Part shown: positions 31,313-39,998 of the stretch, piece by piece
Layout: each line of letters begins with the position of its first letter
How positions within the stretch are numbered: position 1 is the stretch's first letter
Assembly: GCF_001983165.1 (NCBI RefSeq)
Contig: NZ_MNPU01000048.1
Location: forward strand, 1 to 44,254
From: Pseudomonas gessardii
Lineage (GTDB): Bacteria; Pseudomonadota; Gammaproteobacteria; Pseudomonadales; Pseudomonadaceae
DNA: 44,254 nucleotides
Reading direction: 5' to 3'
The notes under the pieces: model-generated
Database searches by the model: none
Told to the model about the DNA's origin: nothing
Seen by the model: the letters and a program-made list of their open reading frames with translations, nothing else
Translations under genes and position numbers: made by a program

Positions 31313-32026
31313 ATGCGTGATGAGGCAACCAAAGCGGTGACAGCCATTGGCCAGGCGCTGCAAGAGCAGATCAGCCACGGCTTATTGACGCCTGCGAGCA
31401 AATTGCCGGCCGAGCGCAAACTCAGTGAGTTGTTTGGTACCACCCGGATAACGGTGCGCGAAGCCTTGCTGCAATTGGAGGCCCAGGGCCAGATCTACCG
31501 CGAAGAACGCCGCGGCTGGTTTGTCTCGCCGCCCCGTCTGGCCTACAACCTGATGCAGCGCAGCCACTTCCACGCCATGGTCAGCGCCCAGGGCCGGGTG
31601 CCGTCTACCGAGGTCATCTCGGCACGCCTGCAACCGGCGTCGGCGGCAGTCTGCGCCTGGTTGCAACTGCCGGCCCTGTCCAGCGTGATCCAGATCTGCC
31701 GCAGGCGACGGATTGATGGGCGATTGGTGCTGTATGTCGAGCACTACCTCAATCCCCAGTATTTCCCGGGGATCCTGGCGTGTGACTTGAATGAATCGAT
31801 GACCGAGTTGTATGCCCGCAAGTACGACCTGCATTACGGGCGTGTACGCTTCGAGATTGTGCCGACTTCATTGCAGGTAGAAGCGGCAGCGGCCCTGAAA
31901 GTCTCGGTAGGCAGCCCCGGGCTGCGGATCGCCCGGGTCAACTACGATCAACATGAGCGGCTGATCGACTGCGACCTGGAGTTCTGGCGCCATGATGCGA
32001 TTCATGTGGGGGTGGATGTGACCTGA
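31313..32026 (+). CDS. GntR-family regulator with UTRA domain
   Basis: The 237-residue repressor has an N-terminal winged helix (about 1-75; LSELFGTTRITVREALLQLE) and a UTRA ligand domain (about 90-235; SVIQICRRRRIDGRLVLYVE, then HYLNPQYFP). The HutC subfamily typically senses sugars, amino acids or phosphonates. It is divergent from the ABC/phosphodiesterase operon and has two operator-like sites in the shared spacer, so it most likely represses that operon until the imported ligand is present. I prefer ATG 31313 to the TTG one codon upstream. The last 25 bases overlap the 3' end of the convergent channel gene. Confidence 0.9.
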   Translation: MRDEATKAVTAIGQALQEQISHGLLTPASKLPAERKLSELFGTTRITVREALLQLEAQGQIYREERRGWFVSPPRLAYNLMQRSHFHAMVSAQGRVPSTEVISARLQPASAAVCAWLQLPALSSVIQICRRRRIDGRLVLYVEHYLNPQYFPGILACDLNESMTELYARKYDLHYGRVRFEIVPTSLQVEAAAALKVSVGSPGLRIARVNYDQHERLIDCDLEFWRHDAIHVGVDVT

Positions 32027-34179
32027 GTGTCCTGCGGGCCACTCGCCGCCGTCACCACCTGCACACTCAAGCGCGGCATTGCCAGGTCCATGCCGGCCTC
32101 GTCCAGATGCCGCTTGAGCGACAGGTTGAACGCCCGCGACACCTCCCACTGCTTGATCGGCGCGGTCTTGAAGCGTGCGCGCAGGATGGCGTTGCCGGAC
32201 TCGAAACTCTCCACACCCTGGAACTCCAGGGGCGACCAGATATTGCGACGTTGCAGCGGGTCGGCGCGCATTTTCTGCCCCACATCGCGCATCAGCTTGA
32301 TCGCGGTGTCGATGTCCATGCTGGCGGGTACCGCGACGCGGAAAATCGCGTAGCCGAATTCCCGCGAGTAGTTCTTGATGCTCTTGATCTCGCTGAACGG
32401 GATGGTATGGACGATGCCGTCGATGTCACGCAGGCGCACGGTGCGGATGGTCAGGCCTTCGACGGTACCCAGGTGGCCGCCGACGTCCACGTAGTCATCG
32501 ATGGCCAGGGAGTCTTCGATGATGATGAACAGGCCGGTGATCAAGTCCGCCACCAGGGACTGCGCACCAAAGCCGATGGCCAGGCCGATCACACCGGCAC
32601 CGGCCAGCAGGGGCGTGACGTTCATGCCCATGTTCGCCAGGGCGACGATGGCGGCGATGATAAAGATCGTCACGAACAGCACGTTACGGATCAACGGCAT
32701 CATGGTCTGCGCCCGCGCGTTGGCCAGGCCTTTGCGTGAGCGGGTGAGGGCGTGATGGATCGCGGTATCGGCGAGGATCCAGATCAGCCACGAAAACAGC
32801 AGCGTACCGGCCAGGCCAAACAGCTTGACGCTGATTTCATGCCCGTCGCCTTCGGTAAAGCGGATCAGCGACCAGCCCCAGACGCGCAGGCCCAGCTCGA
32901 TAAATACCAGCCATACCAACAGGTGGACCAGGGTGTAGAAGAAGCTTTTCAGCCGCTCGGAATACAGCGCATGACGCTTGTGCCCGCGTTGCGGCTTGAG
33001 GGCCTGGCGGCGCACCAGGCCATTGATCACCATGCACAACACCAGCAACACCGTGCAAAACAGCGACTGGCGCAGCGCGGTGCTGGTGTCGCCGGCGGAA
33101 ACAAAGGTGGCAAACAGCGAAATACCCACCAGCAACAGTGCCGGCAAATACCAGAAGGTGCCGATGATCGACAGGGTATCCGTCAGCGCACGGCGGGTCA
33201 GGCGCCGCGACAGCGGCTGGTTGCGGATCAGGTGGGCGATGGGGCGACGGAAACGCAGGATGAACACGCCGGTGGACAGCGCGGCCAGTACATTGGCGAC
33301 CGTCGCCGCGCTGTGCGCGAGGTGGATCCCCAGGGCTTCGGTCAGGCGCGGGTCGCTCAGCGCCTCGCCAAAGGCGGCAAAACTGCCGATCAGCCACAGC
33401 GGGCGAAAAGCCTGGTGGCGCAGGATATACAGCGCCCGGTGGCGGTGCGGGCCGTCGAGTACAGAGAAGGCAATGACGCAGATCGCCGAGAAACAGGTGC
33501 CGACCACCAGCGCGTACGCCAGCACCATGGCCAGGGATTTGCCCAGGGATGAGGGCAGGGCGTAACTCATATAGACCGTGATCACCAAGGCAATCAGCCA
33601 GGGCCCTAGCTTGCGCAAGGCAAAGCGCAGCATGTCCCAGGTCTTGGGGTGTTGTGGCAATTCTTCACTGAGGCCAAAGCGCAGGCGTACCCAGTGACCG
33701 AGCCAGATCAGCGCGGCAGCCAGCAGGCTCCAGAGCATCAAAATCACGGCAAAACCGAAGATGATCGGCAGCCATTCGCTGGCCGGCAGCATCAACGCGG
33801 AAAACTCGGACTTAGCCTGCTCGAATTCGGCAGACCAGCGATTGAGCGGGCTGTCAGTGCCGGACAGCTGTTGCTCCAGGCTGGCCAGGGTCCCGCCGAT
33901 CAAGCCCAGTACCCCTTGCTCGGCGGCGGGCTGGGCCTTTTTCGTGGCTTCGCGCAGTTTTTTCAGGTCGGCCAGCAGCTTGGCGCGCTGCTGGTCGTTT
34001 TCCAGGTTCTTGATCACCTCGTCCAGGGACTGCCCCAACGGCACATCGGCCTGCGGCTGGGCCTTGGAGGAGCTGCCGAGGATGCCGGGCAGGCCGACCG
34101 CCTGGGCAGGGGCGATGGGCAGCAGGGTCAGCAGACACAGGAGCAGGCAGTACGGCAGGGCAAACAGACGGGCAAGCAC
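32002..34179 (-). CDS. MscS-family mechanosensitive channel, long form
   Basis: The 725-residue protein releases solutes during osmotic downshock. It has a signal peptide (about 1-27), a periplasmic coiled-coil-like stretch (about 50-90, ENDQQRAKLLADLKKLREAT) and many inner-membrane helices. The MscS core is near 520-690, with pore helix NMGMNVTPLLAGAGVIGLA followed by GFGAQSLVADLITG and the cytoplasmic beta domain (IDDYVDVGGHLGTVEGL). Its size and layout resemble YbiO/YnaI-type channels rather than the 286-residue MscS. The start is GTG at 34179. It converges on the GntR gene with a 25-base overlap of the coding ends. Confidence 0.9.
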   Translation of the reverse strand: MLARLFALPYCLLLCLLTLLPIAPAQAVGLPGILGSSSKAQPQADVPLGQSLDEVIKNLENDQQRAKLLADLKKLREATKKAQPAAEQGVLGLIGGTLASLEQQLSGTDSPLNRWSAEFEQAKSEFSALMLPASEWLPIIFGFAVILMLWSLLAAALIWLGHWVRLRFGLSEELPQHPKTWDMLRFALRKLGPWLIALVITVYMSYALPSSLGKSLAMVLAYALVVGTCFSAICVIAFSVLDGPHRHRALYILRHQAFRPLWLIGSFAAFGEALSDPRLTEALGIHLAHSAATVANVLAALSTGVFILRFRRPIAHLIRNQPLSRRLTRRALTDTLSIIGTFWYLPALLLVGISLFATFVSAGDTSTALRQSLFCTVLLVLCMVINGLVRRQALKPQRGHKRHALYSERLKSFFYTLVHLLVWLVFIELGLRVWGWSLIRFTEGDGHEISVKLFGLAGTLLFSWLIWILADTAIHHALTRSRKGLANARAQTMMPLIRNVLFVTIFIIAAIVALANMGMNVTPLLAGAGVIGLAIGFGAQSLVADLITGLFIIIEDSLAIDDYVDVGGHLGTVEGLTIRTVRLRDIDGIVHTIPFSEIKSIKNYSREFGYAIFRVAVPASMDIDTAIKLMRDVGQKMRADPLQRRNIWSPLEFQGVESFESGNAILRARFKTAPIKQWEVSRAFNLSLKRHLDEAGMDLAMPRLSVQVVTAASGPQDTQVTSTPT

Positions 34180-34252
34180 GAGGCGGTCAACCTTGAAAAC
34201 GACAGATCGACCGAGTGTACGAGGGCGCTATGCCCAATGCGAGTGCATTTGT

Positions 34253-34429
34253 CTATTCGGCCAGTTTGGCGAGGATCCGGAAGACGATGGTGCCGAGGAT
34301 CAGCAGCATGCCGACCCACATGCCAAACACACCGAGGTTCTTGTCGCGGAAGTTGAAGCCAACGGCCAGCAGGATCATGCCCGCGAGGATGGGGATGAGC
34401 ATGGCGTGGAAGGCGGACATCGGGATCAT
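34253..34429 (-). CDS. 58-aa two-helix membrane protein
   Basis: The frame encodes MIPMSAFHAMLIPIL... with two hydrophobic helices (about 8-24 and 33-53) joined by the short charged turn NFRDKN. It ends in RILAKLAE. It lies between the MscS channel gene and the aminopeptidase on the same strand. I know no function; it looks like a small conserved inner-membrane protein. The start at 34429 is tentative, since a second ATG lies three codons in. Confidence 0.7.
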   Translation of the reverse strand: MIPMSAFHAMLIPILAGMILLAVGFNFRDKNLGVFGMWVGMLLILGTIVFRILAKLAE

Positions 34430-34529
34430 GGTGGGGACGGCCTTGTCGTTGGAAGATGATTACCAGTCTAGGCGTGTTTGGTGCAGGGTGCCTTGATGTG
34501 TGTCAGATAGAGATGAAGTGCAGTCGAAA

Positions 34530-34600
34530 TCGCCATCGCGGGCAAGCCCGCTCCCACATTTTGACCGCAGTCTTCTGTAGGAGCGGGCTTGCCCGCGATT
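34530..34600. repeat. REP pair in outward orientation
   Basis: CGCGGGCAAGCCCGCTCCCAC and GTAGGAGCGGGCTTGCCCGCG face away from each other, the reverse of the other REPINs here, and are separated by about 20 bases. One copy is the GTGGG type, the other the GTAGG type. Confidence 0.8.
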
Positions 34601-34616
34601 GGCAGCGCCGCCGACC

Positions 34617-35906
34617 TCAGGGCAGGTCACGGCTCGCATAGAACGCACTCAACACCTTCACCAGGTGCGCCAGGTCATGGCTGCCGCACAGCTCGCGGAT
34701 CGAGTGCATGGCGAATGTCGGCAGGCCGATGTCCACGGTACGCACGCCAAGGTGGCTGGCGGTGATCGGGCCGATGGTCGAGCCGCAGCCCATGTCGCTG
34801 CGCACCACGAAGCTCTGCACCGGCACTTCTTCGGCCATGCACAGGTGGCGGAAGAACCCGGCGGTTTCGCTGTTGGTGGCGTAGCGCTGGTTGCTGTTGA
34901 CCTTGATCACCGGGCCGGCATTGAGTTTGGGGCCGTGGTTGGCGTCATGCTTGTCGGCGTAGTTGGGGTGGATGCCGTGGGCATTGTCGGCAGAGACCAG
35001 CAGTGATTTCTGAATCGTACGTACAAACTCATCACCTTCAGGCAGCAGGCGGCGCAAGGTCTGCTCCAGCATCGGGCCGTCGGCACCGCAAGCCGAGCAG
35101 GAGCCGACTTCTTCGTGGTCGGTACACACCAGCACACAGGTTTCGTCGGTCTCGCTGGTGAGCAGGGCTTGCAGGCCGGCGTAGCACGACAGCAGGTTGT
35201 CCAGGCGTGCACCGGCGATAAAGTCGCCATGCAGGCCAATCACGGCGGCGCCTTGGGTGTCGTAGAAACTCAACTCGTAGTCGAGCACCACGTCGGCGTT
35301 CAGGCCATGTTCGCGGGCCAGTTGGTCGGTGAGCACGGCGCGGAAGTCCACGCGCTCGTCACCGGCAAACTGCGCGAGGATCGGTGGCAGTTCGGTCTGG
35401 GCGTTGATCGCCCAGCCCTGGTTGGCTTCCCGGTTCAGGTGGATGGCCAGGTTGGGGATAATGGCGATCGGCAACTTGAAGTCGATCAACTGGCTTTCGA
35501 CCTTGCCGTCACGGCGGAACGTCACGCGCCCGGCCAGGGACAGGTCGCGGTCGAACCACGGCGCCAGCAATGCGCCACCGTAGACTTCCACACCCAGTTG
35601 CCAGAAACCCTGGCGTTGCAGCTCGGGTTGCGGCTTGACCCGCAGGCACGGGCTGTCGGTATGGGCGCCCACCAGGCGGATGCCGTCATGCAGGGGCGAT
35701 TGGCGACCCATCTTGAACGCGATGATCGAGGAGTCGTTACGGGTTACGTAATAGCGACCGTTGGCCTCGGTGGTCCAGGTCTCGCGCTCGTCAAGGCGCT
35801 GGAAACCGGCGGCTTCCAGGCGTTGGGCCAGGGCAGCAGTGGCATGAAAGGGGGTGGGAGAGGCCTTGAGGAAGTCGATCAGGCCTTGATTCAACGCTTC
35901 GCGCAT
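34617..35906 (-). CDS. apeB: M18-family aminopeptidase (ApeB-like)
   Basis: The 429-residue cytoplasmic metallopeptidase removes N-terminal, mainly acidic, residues from peptides. Zinc-site segments are visible: AHTDSPCLRVKP, CTDHEEVGSCSACGADGP and SDMGCGSTIGP, together with DNAHGIHPNYADKH. I start at 35906 (MREALNQGL), which has GGAG 6 bases upstream. A longer frame to 35960 has no support. It is flanked by REP elements on both sides and is probably transcribed alone. Confidence 0.95.
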   Translation of the reverse strand: MREALNQGLIDFLKASPTPFHATAALAQRLEAAGFQRLDERETWTTEANGRYYVTRNDSSIIAFKMGRQSPLHDGIRLVGAHTDSPCLRVKPQPELQRQGFWQLGVEVYGGALLAPWFDRDLSLAGRVTFRRDGKVESQLIDFKLPIAIIPNLAIHLNREANQGWAINAQTELPPILAQFAGDERVDFRAVLTDQLAREHGLNADVVLDYELSFYDTQGAAVIGLHGDFIAGARLDNLLSCYAGLQALLTSETDETCVLVCTDHEEVGSCSACGADGPMLEQTLRRLLPEGDEFVRTIQKSLLVSADNAHGIHPNYADKHDANHGPKLNAGPVIKVNSNQRYATNSETAGFFRHLCMAEEVPVQSFVVRSDMGCGSTIGPITASHLGVRTVDIGLPTFAMHSIRELCGSHDLAHLVKVLSAFYASRDLP

Positions 35907-35969
35907 AAGTAGCTCCAGACAGCAATGGCGCGAGTTTACCGTCCGATGTGATAAGTGCACAGAACAAAT

Positions 35970-36057
35970 GTGGGAGCGGGCTTGCTCGCGAATGCGGTGT
36001 GTCAGTCAGCCTTTCTGTGACTGATAGACCGCATTCGCGAGCAAGCCCGCTCCCACA
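35970..36057. repeat. REPIN, GTGGGAGCGGGC type
   Basis: GTGGGAGCGGGCTTGCTCGC and its complement flank a spacer with further symmetry (GAATGCGGT / ACCGCATTC, and GTCAGTCA / TGACTGAT). It lies between rluA and the aminopeptidase gene. Confidence 0.92.
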
Positions 36058-36078
36058 TTTTTGATCGGGTTGCCAATT

Positions 36079-36714
36079 TTAGAACGGCGCAGGGCACTCG
36101 AAGCGCAAACGTTCGCCGCTTTGCGGGTGAGTAAAGCTCAGCATGCTCGCGTGCAGGCACAGGCGCGGCCAGGCAGCCAGGGCCTGTTCGTGGGCATACA
36201 AACCGTCGCCCAGCAGCGGGTGGCCGATGGACAGCATGTGCACGCGCAACTGGTGTGAACGTCCGGTAATCGGCGTCAGCTCAACCCGGCACCAATCCCC
36301 GCAACGCTCCAGGACTTTCCAGAAGGTCAGCGCGTGTTTGCCGAACTCATGGTCCACCACATGTCGCGGCTTGGTCGGCGGGTCATAGCGCAGCGGCAGG
36401 TCGATGCTGCCACTGTCCAGTTCCGGTTGGCCCCAGCACAAGGCGGTGTAGGCTTTTTCGGTTTCGCGGTCGTGAAACTGACGGGACAGTTCGCGGTGGG
36501 TGTCAGCATCCCGGGCCAGCAGGATGATCCCCGAGGTTTCCCAGTCCAGACGATGGACGATGCGGGCCTCGGGATAGCCGTTTTCCTGCAGGCGGGTGAT
36601 CAGGCAGTCCTTGTTGTCGTCGGCGCGACCTGGCACCGACAGCAGCAGGGTAGGCTTGTTCACCACCAGCACAGCAGCATCCTGATGGAGAATATGGATA
36701 TTGGACAGCGGCAT
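36079..36714 (-). CDS. rluA: RluA-family pseudouridine synthase
   Basis: The enzyme converts uridine to pseudouridine in 23S rRNA and some tRNAs. The 211-residue protein has the catalytic motif ARIVHRLDWETSGI with the essential Asp, plus GRSHQLRVHMLSIGHPLLGD near the C-terminus. It lacks the S4 domain, consistent with RluA itself rather than RluC/D. The start at 36714 (MPLSNIHIL) follows ACGAGG. It lies downstream of minE beyond a REPIN. Confidence 0.92.
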   Translation of the reverse strand: MPLSNIHILHQDAAVLVVNKPTLLLSVPGRADDNKDCLITRLQENGYPEARIVHRLDWETSGIILLARDADTHRELSRQFHDRETEKAYTALCWGQPELDSGSIDLPLRYDPPTKPRHVVDHEFGKHALTFWKVLERCGDWCRVELTPITGRSHQLRVHMLSIGHPLLGDGLYAHEQALAAWPRLCLHASMLSFTHPQSGERLRFECPAPF

Positions 36715-36763
36715 TAAACAGCCTCGTAACAAACGCCAACGGCGGCTGCGCCAACCGCCCCCT

Positions 36764-36861
36764 GTAGGAGCGAGCTTGCTCGCGAAGGAATCAGGTGCGC
36801 CGCGTCCATCCTGGATAAACGCGGCGCTCTCAGGTTCTTCGCGAGCAAGCTCGCTCCTACA
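36764..36861. repeat. REPIN, GTAGGAGCGAGC type
   Basis: GTAGGAGCGAGCTTGCTCGC and its complement flank a spacer with inner arms GCGCCGCGT / ACGCGGCGC. It is placed between minE and rluA and is the third copy of this subtype in the window. Confidence 0.92.
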
Positions 36862-36903
36862 GGGGGCCAGGTAGCGGAGCCGCCGTGGCGACCGCCTGTT
36901 CGA

Positions 36904-37158
36904 TCAACGATCAGGCAGGGTGATATTGAGTTCCAGAATCGAGCAGCTGCCGTCATTTTCCAGGGCGACATGCACGTCATCGTTACCGATATTGACGTAC
37001 TTGCGGATCACTTCCACCAGTTCCTTTTGCAGGGCTGGCAGGTAGTCCGGGGTGCTGCGTTGGCCGCGTTCGTGCGCCACGATGATCTGTAGACGCTCTT
37101 TCGCTACCGACGCAGTGCTAGTTTTTTTGGTGGAGCGAAAGAAGTCAAAAATACTCAT
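36904..37158 (-). CDS. minE: MinE, topological specificity factor of cell division
   Basis: MinE stimulates the MinD ATPase and drives pole-to-pole oscillation, so that MinC blocks FtsZ only away from midcell. The 84-residue protein has the N-terminal MinD-binding helix (about 3-30; ASVAKERLQIIVAHERG) and the C-terminal dimer domain. It lies three bases after minD, with GAGG upstream of its ATG. Confidence 0.97.
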   Translation of the reverse strand: MSIFDFFRSTKKTSTASVAKERLQIIVAHERGQRSTPDYLPALQKELVEVIRKYVNIGNDDVHVALENDGSCSILELNITLPDR

Positions 37159-37161
37159 TGT

Positions 37162-37974
37162 TTAGTTGCCTCCAAACAGGCGCTCGAAGAATCCCTTCTT
37201 CTGTGCATCGAGGAAGCGATGTTCCACGGTCTTGCCCAGCAAGCGATCGACAGCATCGCTGTACGCCTGGCCGGCGTCGCTCTGGTCGTCGAGAATGACC
37301 GGTACGCCCTGGTTGGACGCCTTGAGTACCGCTTGGGATTCTGGGATCACACCCAGCAGCGCAACTGCCAGGATCTCTTTAACGTCTTCTACGCCCAGCA
37401 TCTCGCCCTTGCTTACGCGCTCAGGGTTGTAGCGGGTCAGCAGCAGGTGCTCCTTGATCGGGTCTTCGCCTTTCTCGGCGCGACGGGATTTGCTGGCCAG
37501 CAGGCCCAGCATACGGTCCGAGTCACGTACCGAAGACACTTCCGGGTTGGTCACGACGATGGCTTCATCGGCGAAGTACATCGCCAGGTGAGCACCGGTC
37601 TCGATACCGGCCGGGGAGTCGCAGACCACGAACTCAAAGGTTTCCTTGAGTTCCATCAGGACTTTTTCCACGCCTTCTTTGGTCAGCGCGTCTTTGTCAC
37701 GGGTCTGGCTGGCGGCCAGTACATACAGGTTCTCAAGGCGCTTGTCCTTGATCAGTGCCTGTTGCAGGTTGGCTTCGCCGTTGACCACGTTGACGAAGTC
37801 GTACACCACGCGGCGCTCGCAACCCATGATCAGGTCAAGGTTACGCAAGCCCACGTCGAAGTCGACGATGACTGTCTTGTGGCCGCGCAGAGCGAGGCCG
37901 GTACCGATAGCGGCGCTGGTGGTGGTCTTACCCACACCACCCTTGCCGGATGTAACCACGAGAATCTTGGCCAA
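37162..37974 (-). CDS. minD: MinD, septum-site-determining ATPase
   Basis: The 270-residue deviant-Walker ATPase binds the membrane in the ATP form and recruits MinC. KGGVGKT (11-17) is the nucleotide motif. FVVCDSPAG is the Walker B region. The C-terminal KKGFFERLFGGN is the amphipathic membrane-targeting helix. It precedes minE by three bases. A 200-base gap separates it from minC, so it may have an additional promoter. Confidence 0.98.
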   Translation of the reverse strand: MAKILVVTSGKGGVGKTTTSAAIGTGLALRGHKTVIVDFDVGLRNLDLIMGCERRVVYDFVNVVNGEANLQQALIKDKRLENLYVLAASQTRDKDALTKEGVEKVLMELKETFEFVVCDSPAGIETGAHLAMYFADEAIVVTNPEVSSVRDSDRMLGLLASKSRRAEKGEDPIKEHLLLTRYNPERVSKGEMLGVEDVKEILAVALLGVIPESQAVLKASNQGVPVILDDQSDAGQAYSDAVDRLLGKTVEHRFLDAQKKGFFERLFGGN

Positions 37975-38174
37975 GGTGTTTCACCCCTAAGGAAAAAGGA
38001 CTTTTCGGTCCCTGAAAAACATCTCTTGAAACTCGCTGCAGGCGGACAGCCTTCGTAAGAAAAAGATGTGGTTCCCGTAGGGAAACGCCAACTTCCTATT
38101 GTTCCTACACAAGTCTTGCCGGTTTCGCTTTGCTATCAGAGTCTAGAGATGCTTGGAAAATGCGGCAGTATCCG

Positions 38175-38912
38175 TTAAAGACGGATGATGTTCAACACAT
38201 CGCCCGACAGGCTGATCTGTACCCCGGCCCCCCACAGCGGATCACGCCGCAAATCTTCTGAAACCTTGTACTGCCCGGCGATGGACACCAGCTCAGCACT
38301 CAGTTGCTGGCAGAAAATCCGTGCCTTGGTATCACCCTTGACCCCGGCCAGTGCCCGACCGCGCATTGGGCCGTATACATGGATGTTGCCATCGGCGAGA
38401 AGTTCCGCACCGGGACTGACGGGGGCGACTACAACCAGATCGCCGCCCTGGGCGTAAATTTGCTGCCCGCCGCGTACGGGGGAGGTGATGATCTTTGTAG
38501 GCTTGATCGTCGGCTCGGGTGGTTTTTCCGGTTTTTTCTTCACTTCAGTTTCCACCGGGTCGAGCACGCGCTCGCGGGCGCCGGACGGTGGCAATACTGG
38601 CAGTTCAATGGCGATGGCCGCAGCGATGTCTTCAATGCGGCTGGCGCGAATGGCCAGGGTGCGCAGGCCATGTTGGCGGCACACGCGCATCAAGCCCGGC
38701 AGATCAACGGCGCCCTGGCCGGCTGGCAATTTGTCCAGGGCCAGCACCAGCGGCGCATTGTTGAAGAAATTCGGCGCGAGGGCGACTTTGGCGGCAAGCT
38801 GGCGATCCAGTGCGTCAAGGTCGTTGCGGGCCAGTTCCAGCACAGTAATGGCCAGCATGCTGCCCTTGAGCTGGAATACGGGATCTTGGTCTAGCGATTC
38901 AGTTTGGCTCAT
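38175..38912 (-). CDS. minC: MinC, inhibitor of FtsZ assembly
   Basis: The 245-residue protein has an N-terminal FtsZ-inhibiting domain (about 5-105), a Pro/Lys-rich linker (KKKPEKPPEPTIKP) and a C-terminal beta-helix that binds MinD and dimerises (RGGQQIYAQGGDLVVVA, then ADGNIHVYGPMRGRALAG). I start at 38912 (MSQTESLDQ); the TTG three codons upstream is less likely. It is divergent from lpxL over a 118-base spacer. Confidence 0.96.
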   Translation of the reverse strand: MSQTESLDQDPVFQLKGSMLAITVLELARNDLDALDRQLAAKVALAPNFFNNAPLVLALDKLPAGQGAVDLPGLMRVCRQHGLRTLAIRASRIEDIAAAIAIELPVLPPSGARERVLDPVETEVKKKPEKPPEPTIKPTKIITSPVRGGQQIYAQGGDLVVVAPVSPGAELLADGNIHVYGPMRGRALAGVKGDTKARIFCQQLSAELVSIAGQYKVSEDLRRDPLWGAGVQISLSGDVLNIIRL

Positions 38913-39030
38913 GGTCGGCAAAGCGGCTTGTCACGAAAAGTGTCGAGACTTATAACGAGAACATCCGCTAGCCGCAAGCCGGGTCGAACCGTTGTAGAAT
39001 GCGCGGCCCTTGTCTTTACCGGAATCTGTA

Positions 39031-39963
39031 ATGGATCGCCCGCGTTTTCGAGCTGTATTTTTTCACCCGCGCTTCTGGCTATTGTGGCTGGGACTTGGTG
39101 TGCTGTGGTTGATCGTGCAGCTGCCATACCGGGTTTTGCTGGGGATTGGCCGTGTCCTGGGTGCGTTTATGTACCGAGTGGCCGGTGAACGTCGGCGTAT
39201 TGCCGCGCGAAACCTGGAACTGTGCTTCCCGCAAATGTCCGCCCAGGAGCGTAAACATTTGCTCAAGGAAAACTTTGCGTCCACCGGCATCGCCTTCTTC
39301 GAGATGGCCATGAGCTGGTGGTGGCCCAAGCCGCGCCTAGCGCGCCTGGCCCATGTCGAAGGGCTGGAACACCTCAAGCAGGCACAACTGGAAGGCAAGG
39401 GCGTGATCCTCATGGCCCTGCATTTCACCACCCTGGAGATCGGCGCTGCCTTGCTGGGCCAGAAGCACACCATCGATGGCATGTACCGTGAGCACGGCAA
39501 CCCGTTGTTCGATTTCATCCAGCGCCGTGGCCGCGAGCGCCACAACCTCGATTCCCTGGCGGTAGAGCGTGAAGACGTACGCGGCATGCTCAAGCTGCTG
39601 CGCGCCGGCCGGGCGATCTGGTATGCGCCGGACCAGGACTATGGCGCCAAGCAAAGCGTTTTTGTGCCGTTGTTCGGTATCCAGGCCGCCACGGTCACCG
39701 CCACCAGCAAGTTCGCGCGGCTGGGCAAGGCGTTAGTGGTGCCGTTTACCCAGCAGCGCCTGGCGGATGGCAGCGGTTACCGCATGGTGATTCATCCGCC
39801 GTTGCGCGACTTTCCCGGTGAGTCCGACGAAGTCGATTGCCTGCGCATCAACCAGTGGGTGGAAACGGTGGTGCGCGAGTGCCCTGAGCAATACCTGTGG
39901 GCCCATCGCCGTTTCAAGAGCCGGCCGCCGGGCGAACCCAAGCTGTACGAAAAGCGTCGCTGA
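39031..39963 (+). CDS. lpxL: Lipid A lauroyl-type acyltransferase (LpxL/HtrB)
   Basis: The inner-membrane enzyme adds a secondary acyl chain to Kdo2-lipid IVA on the cytoplasmic side. The 310-residue protein has one N-terminal helix (about 15-38) and the catalytic HxxxxE motif HFTTLE at about 130-135, followed by YREHGNPLFDFI. The start at 39031 (MDRPRFRAV) is preferred to an upstream in-frame codon because CGGAA lies just before it. A -10-like TAGAAT is at 38995-39000. The patatin gene follows after 35 bases. Confidence 0.94.
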   Translation: MDRPRFRAVFFHPRFWLLWLGLGVLWLIVQLPYRVLLGIGRVLGAFMYRVAGERRRIAARNLELCFPQMSAQERKHLLKENFASTGIAFFEMAMSWWWPKPRLARLAHVEGLEHLKQAQLEGKGVILMALHFTTLEIGAALLGQKHTIDGMYREHGNPLFDFIQRRGRERHNLDSLAVEREDVRGMLKLLRAGRAIWYAPDQDYGAKQSVFVPLFGIQAATVTATSKFARLGKALVVPFTQQRLADGSGYRMVIHPPLRDFPGESDEVDCLRINQWVETVVRECPEQYLWAHRRFKSRPPGEPKLYEKRR

Positions 39964-39998
39964 ACAAACGGACTGTCCCCCGCCCATGGAGTTATGCA

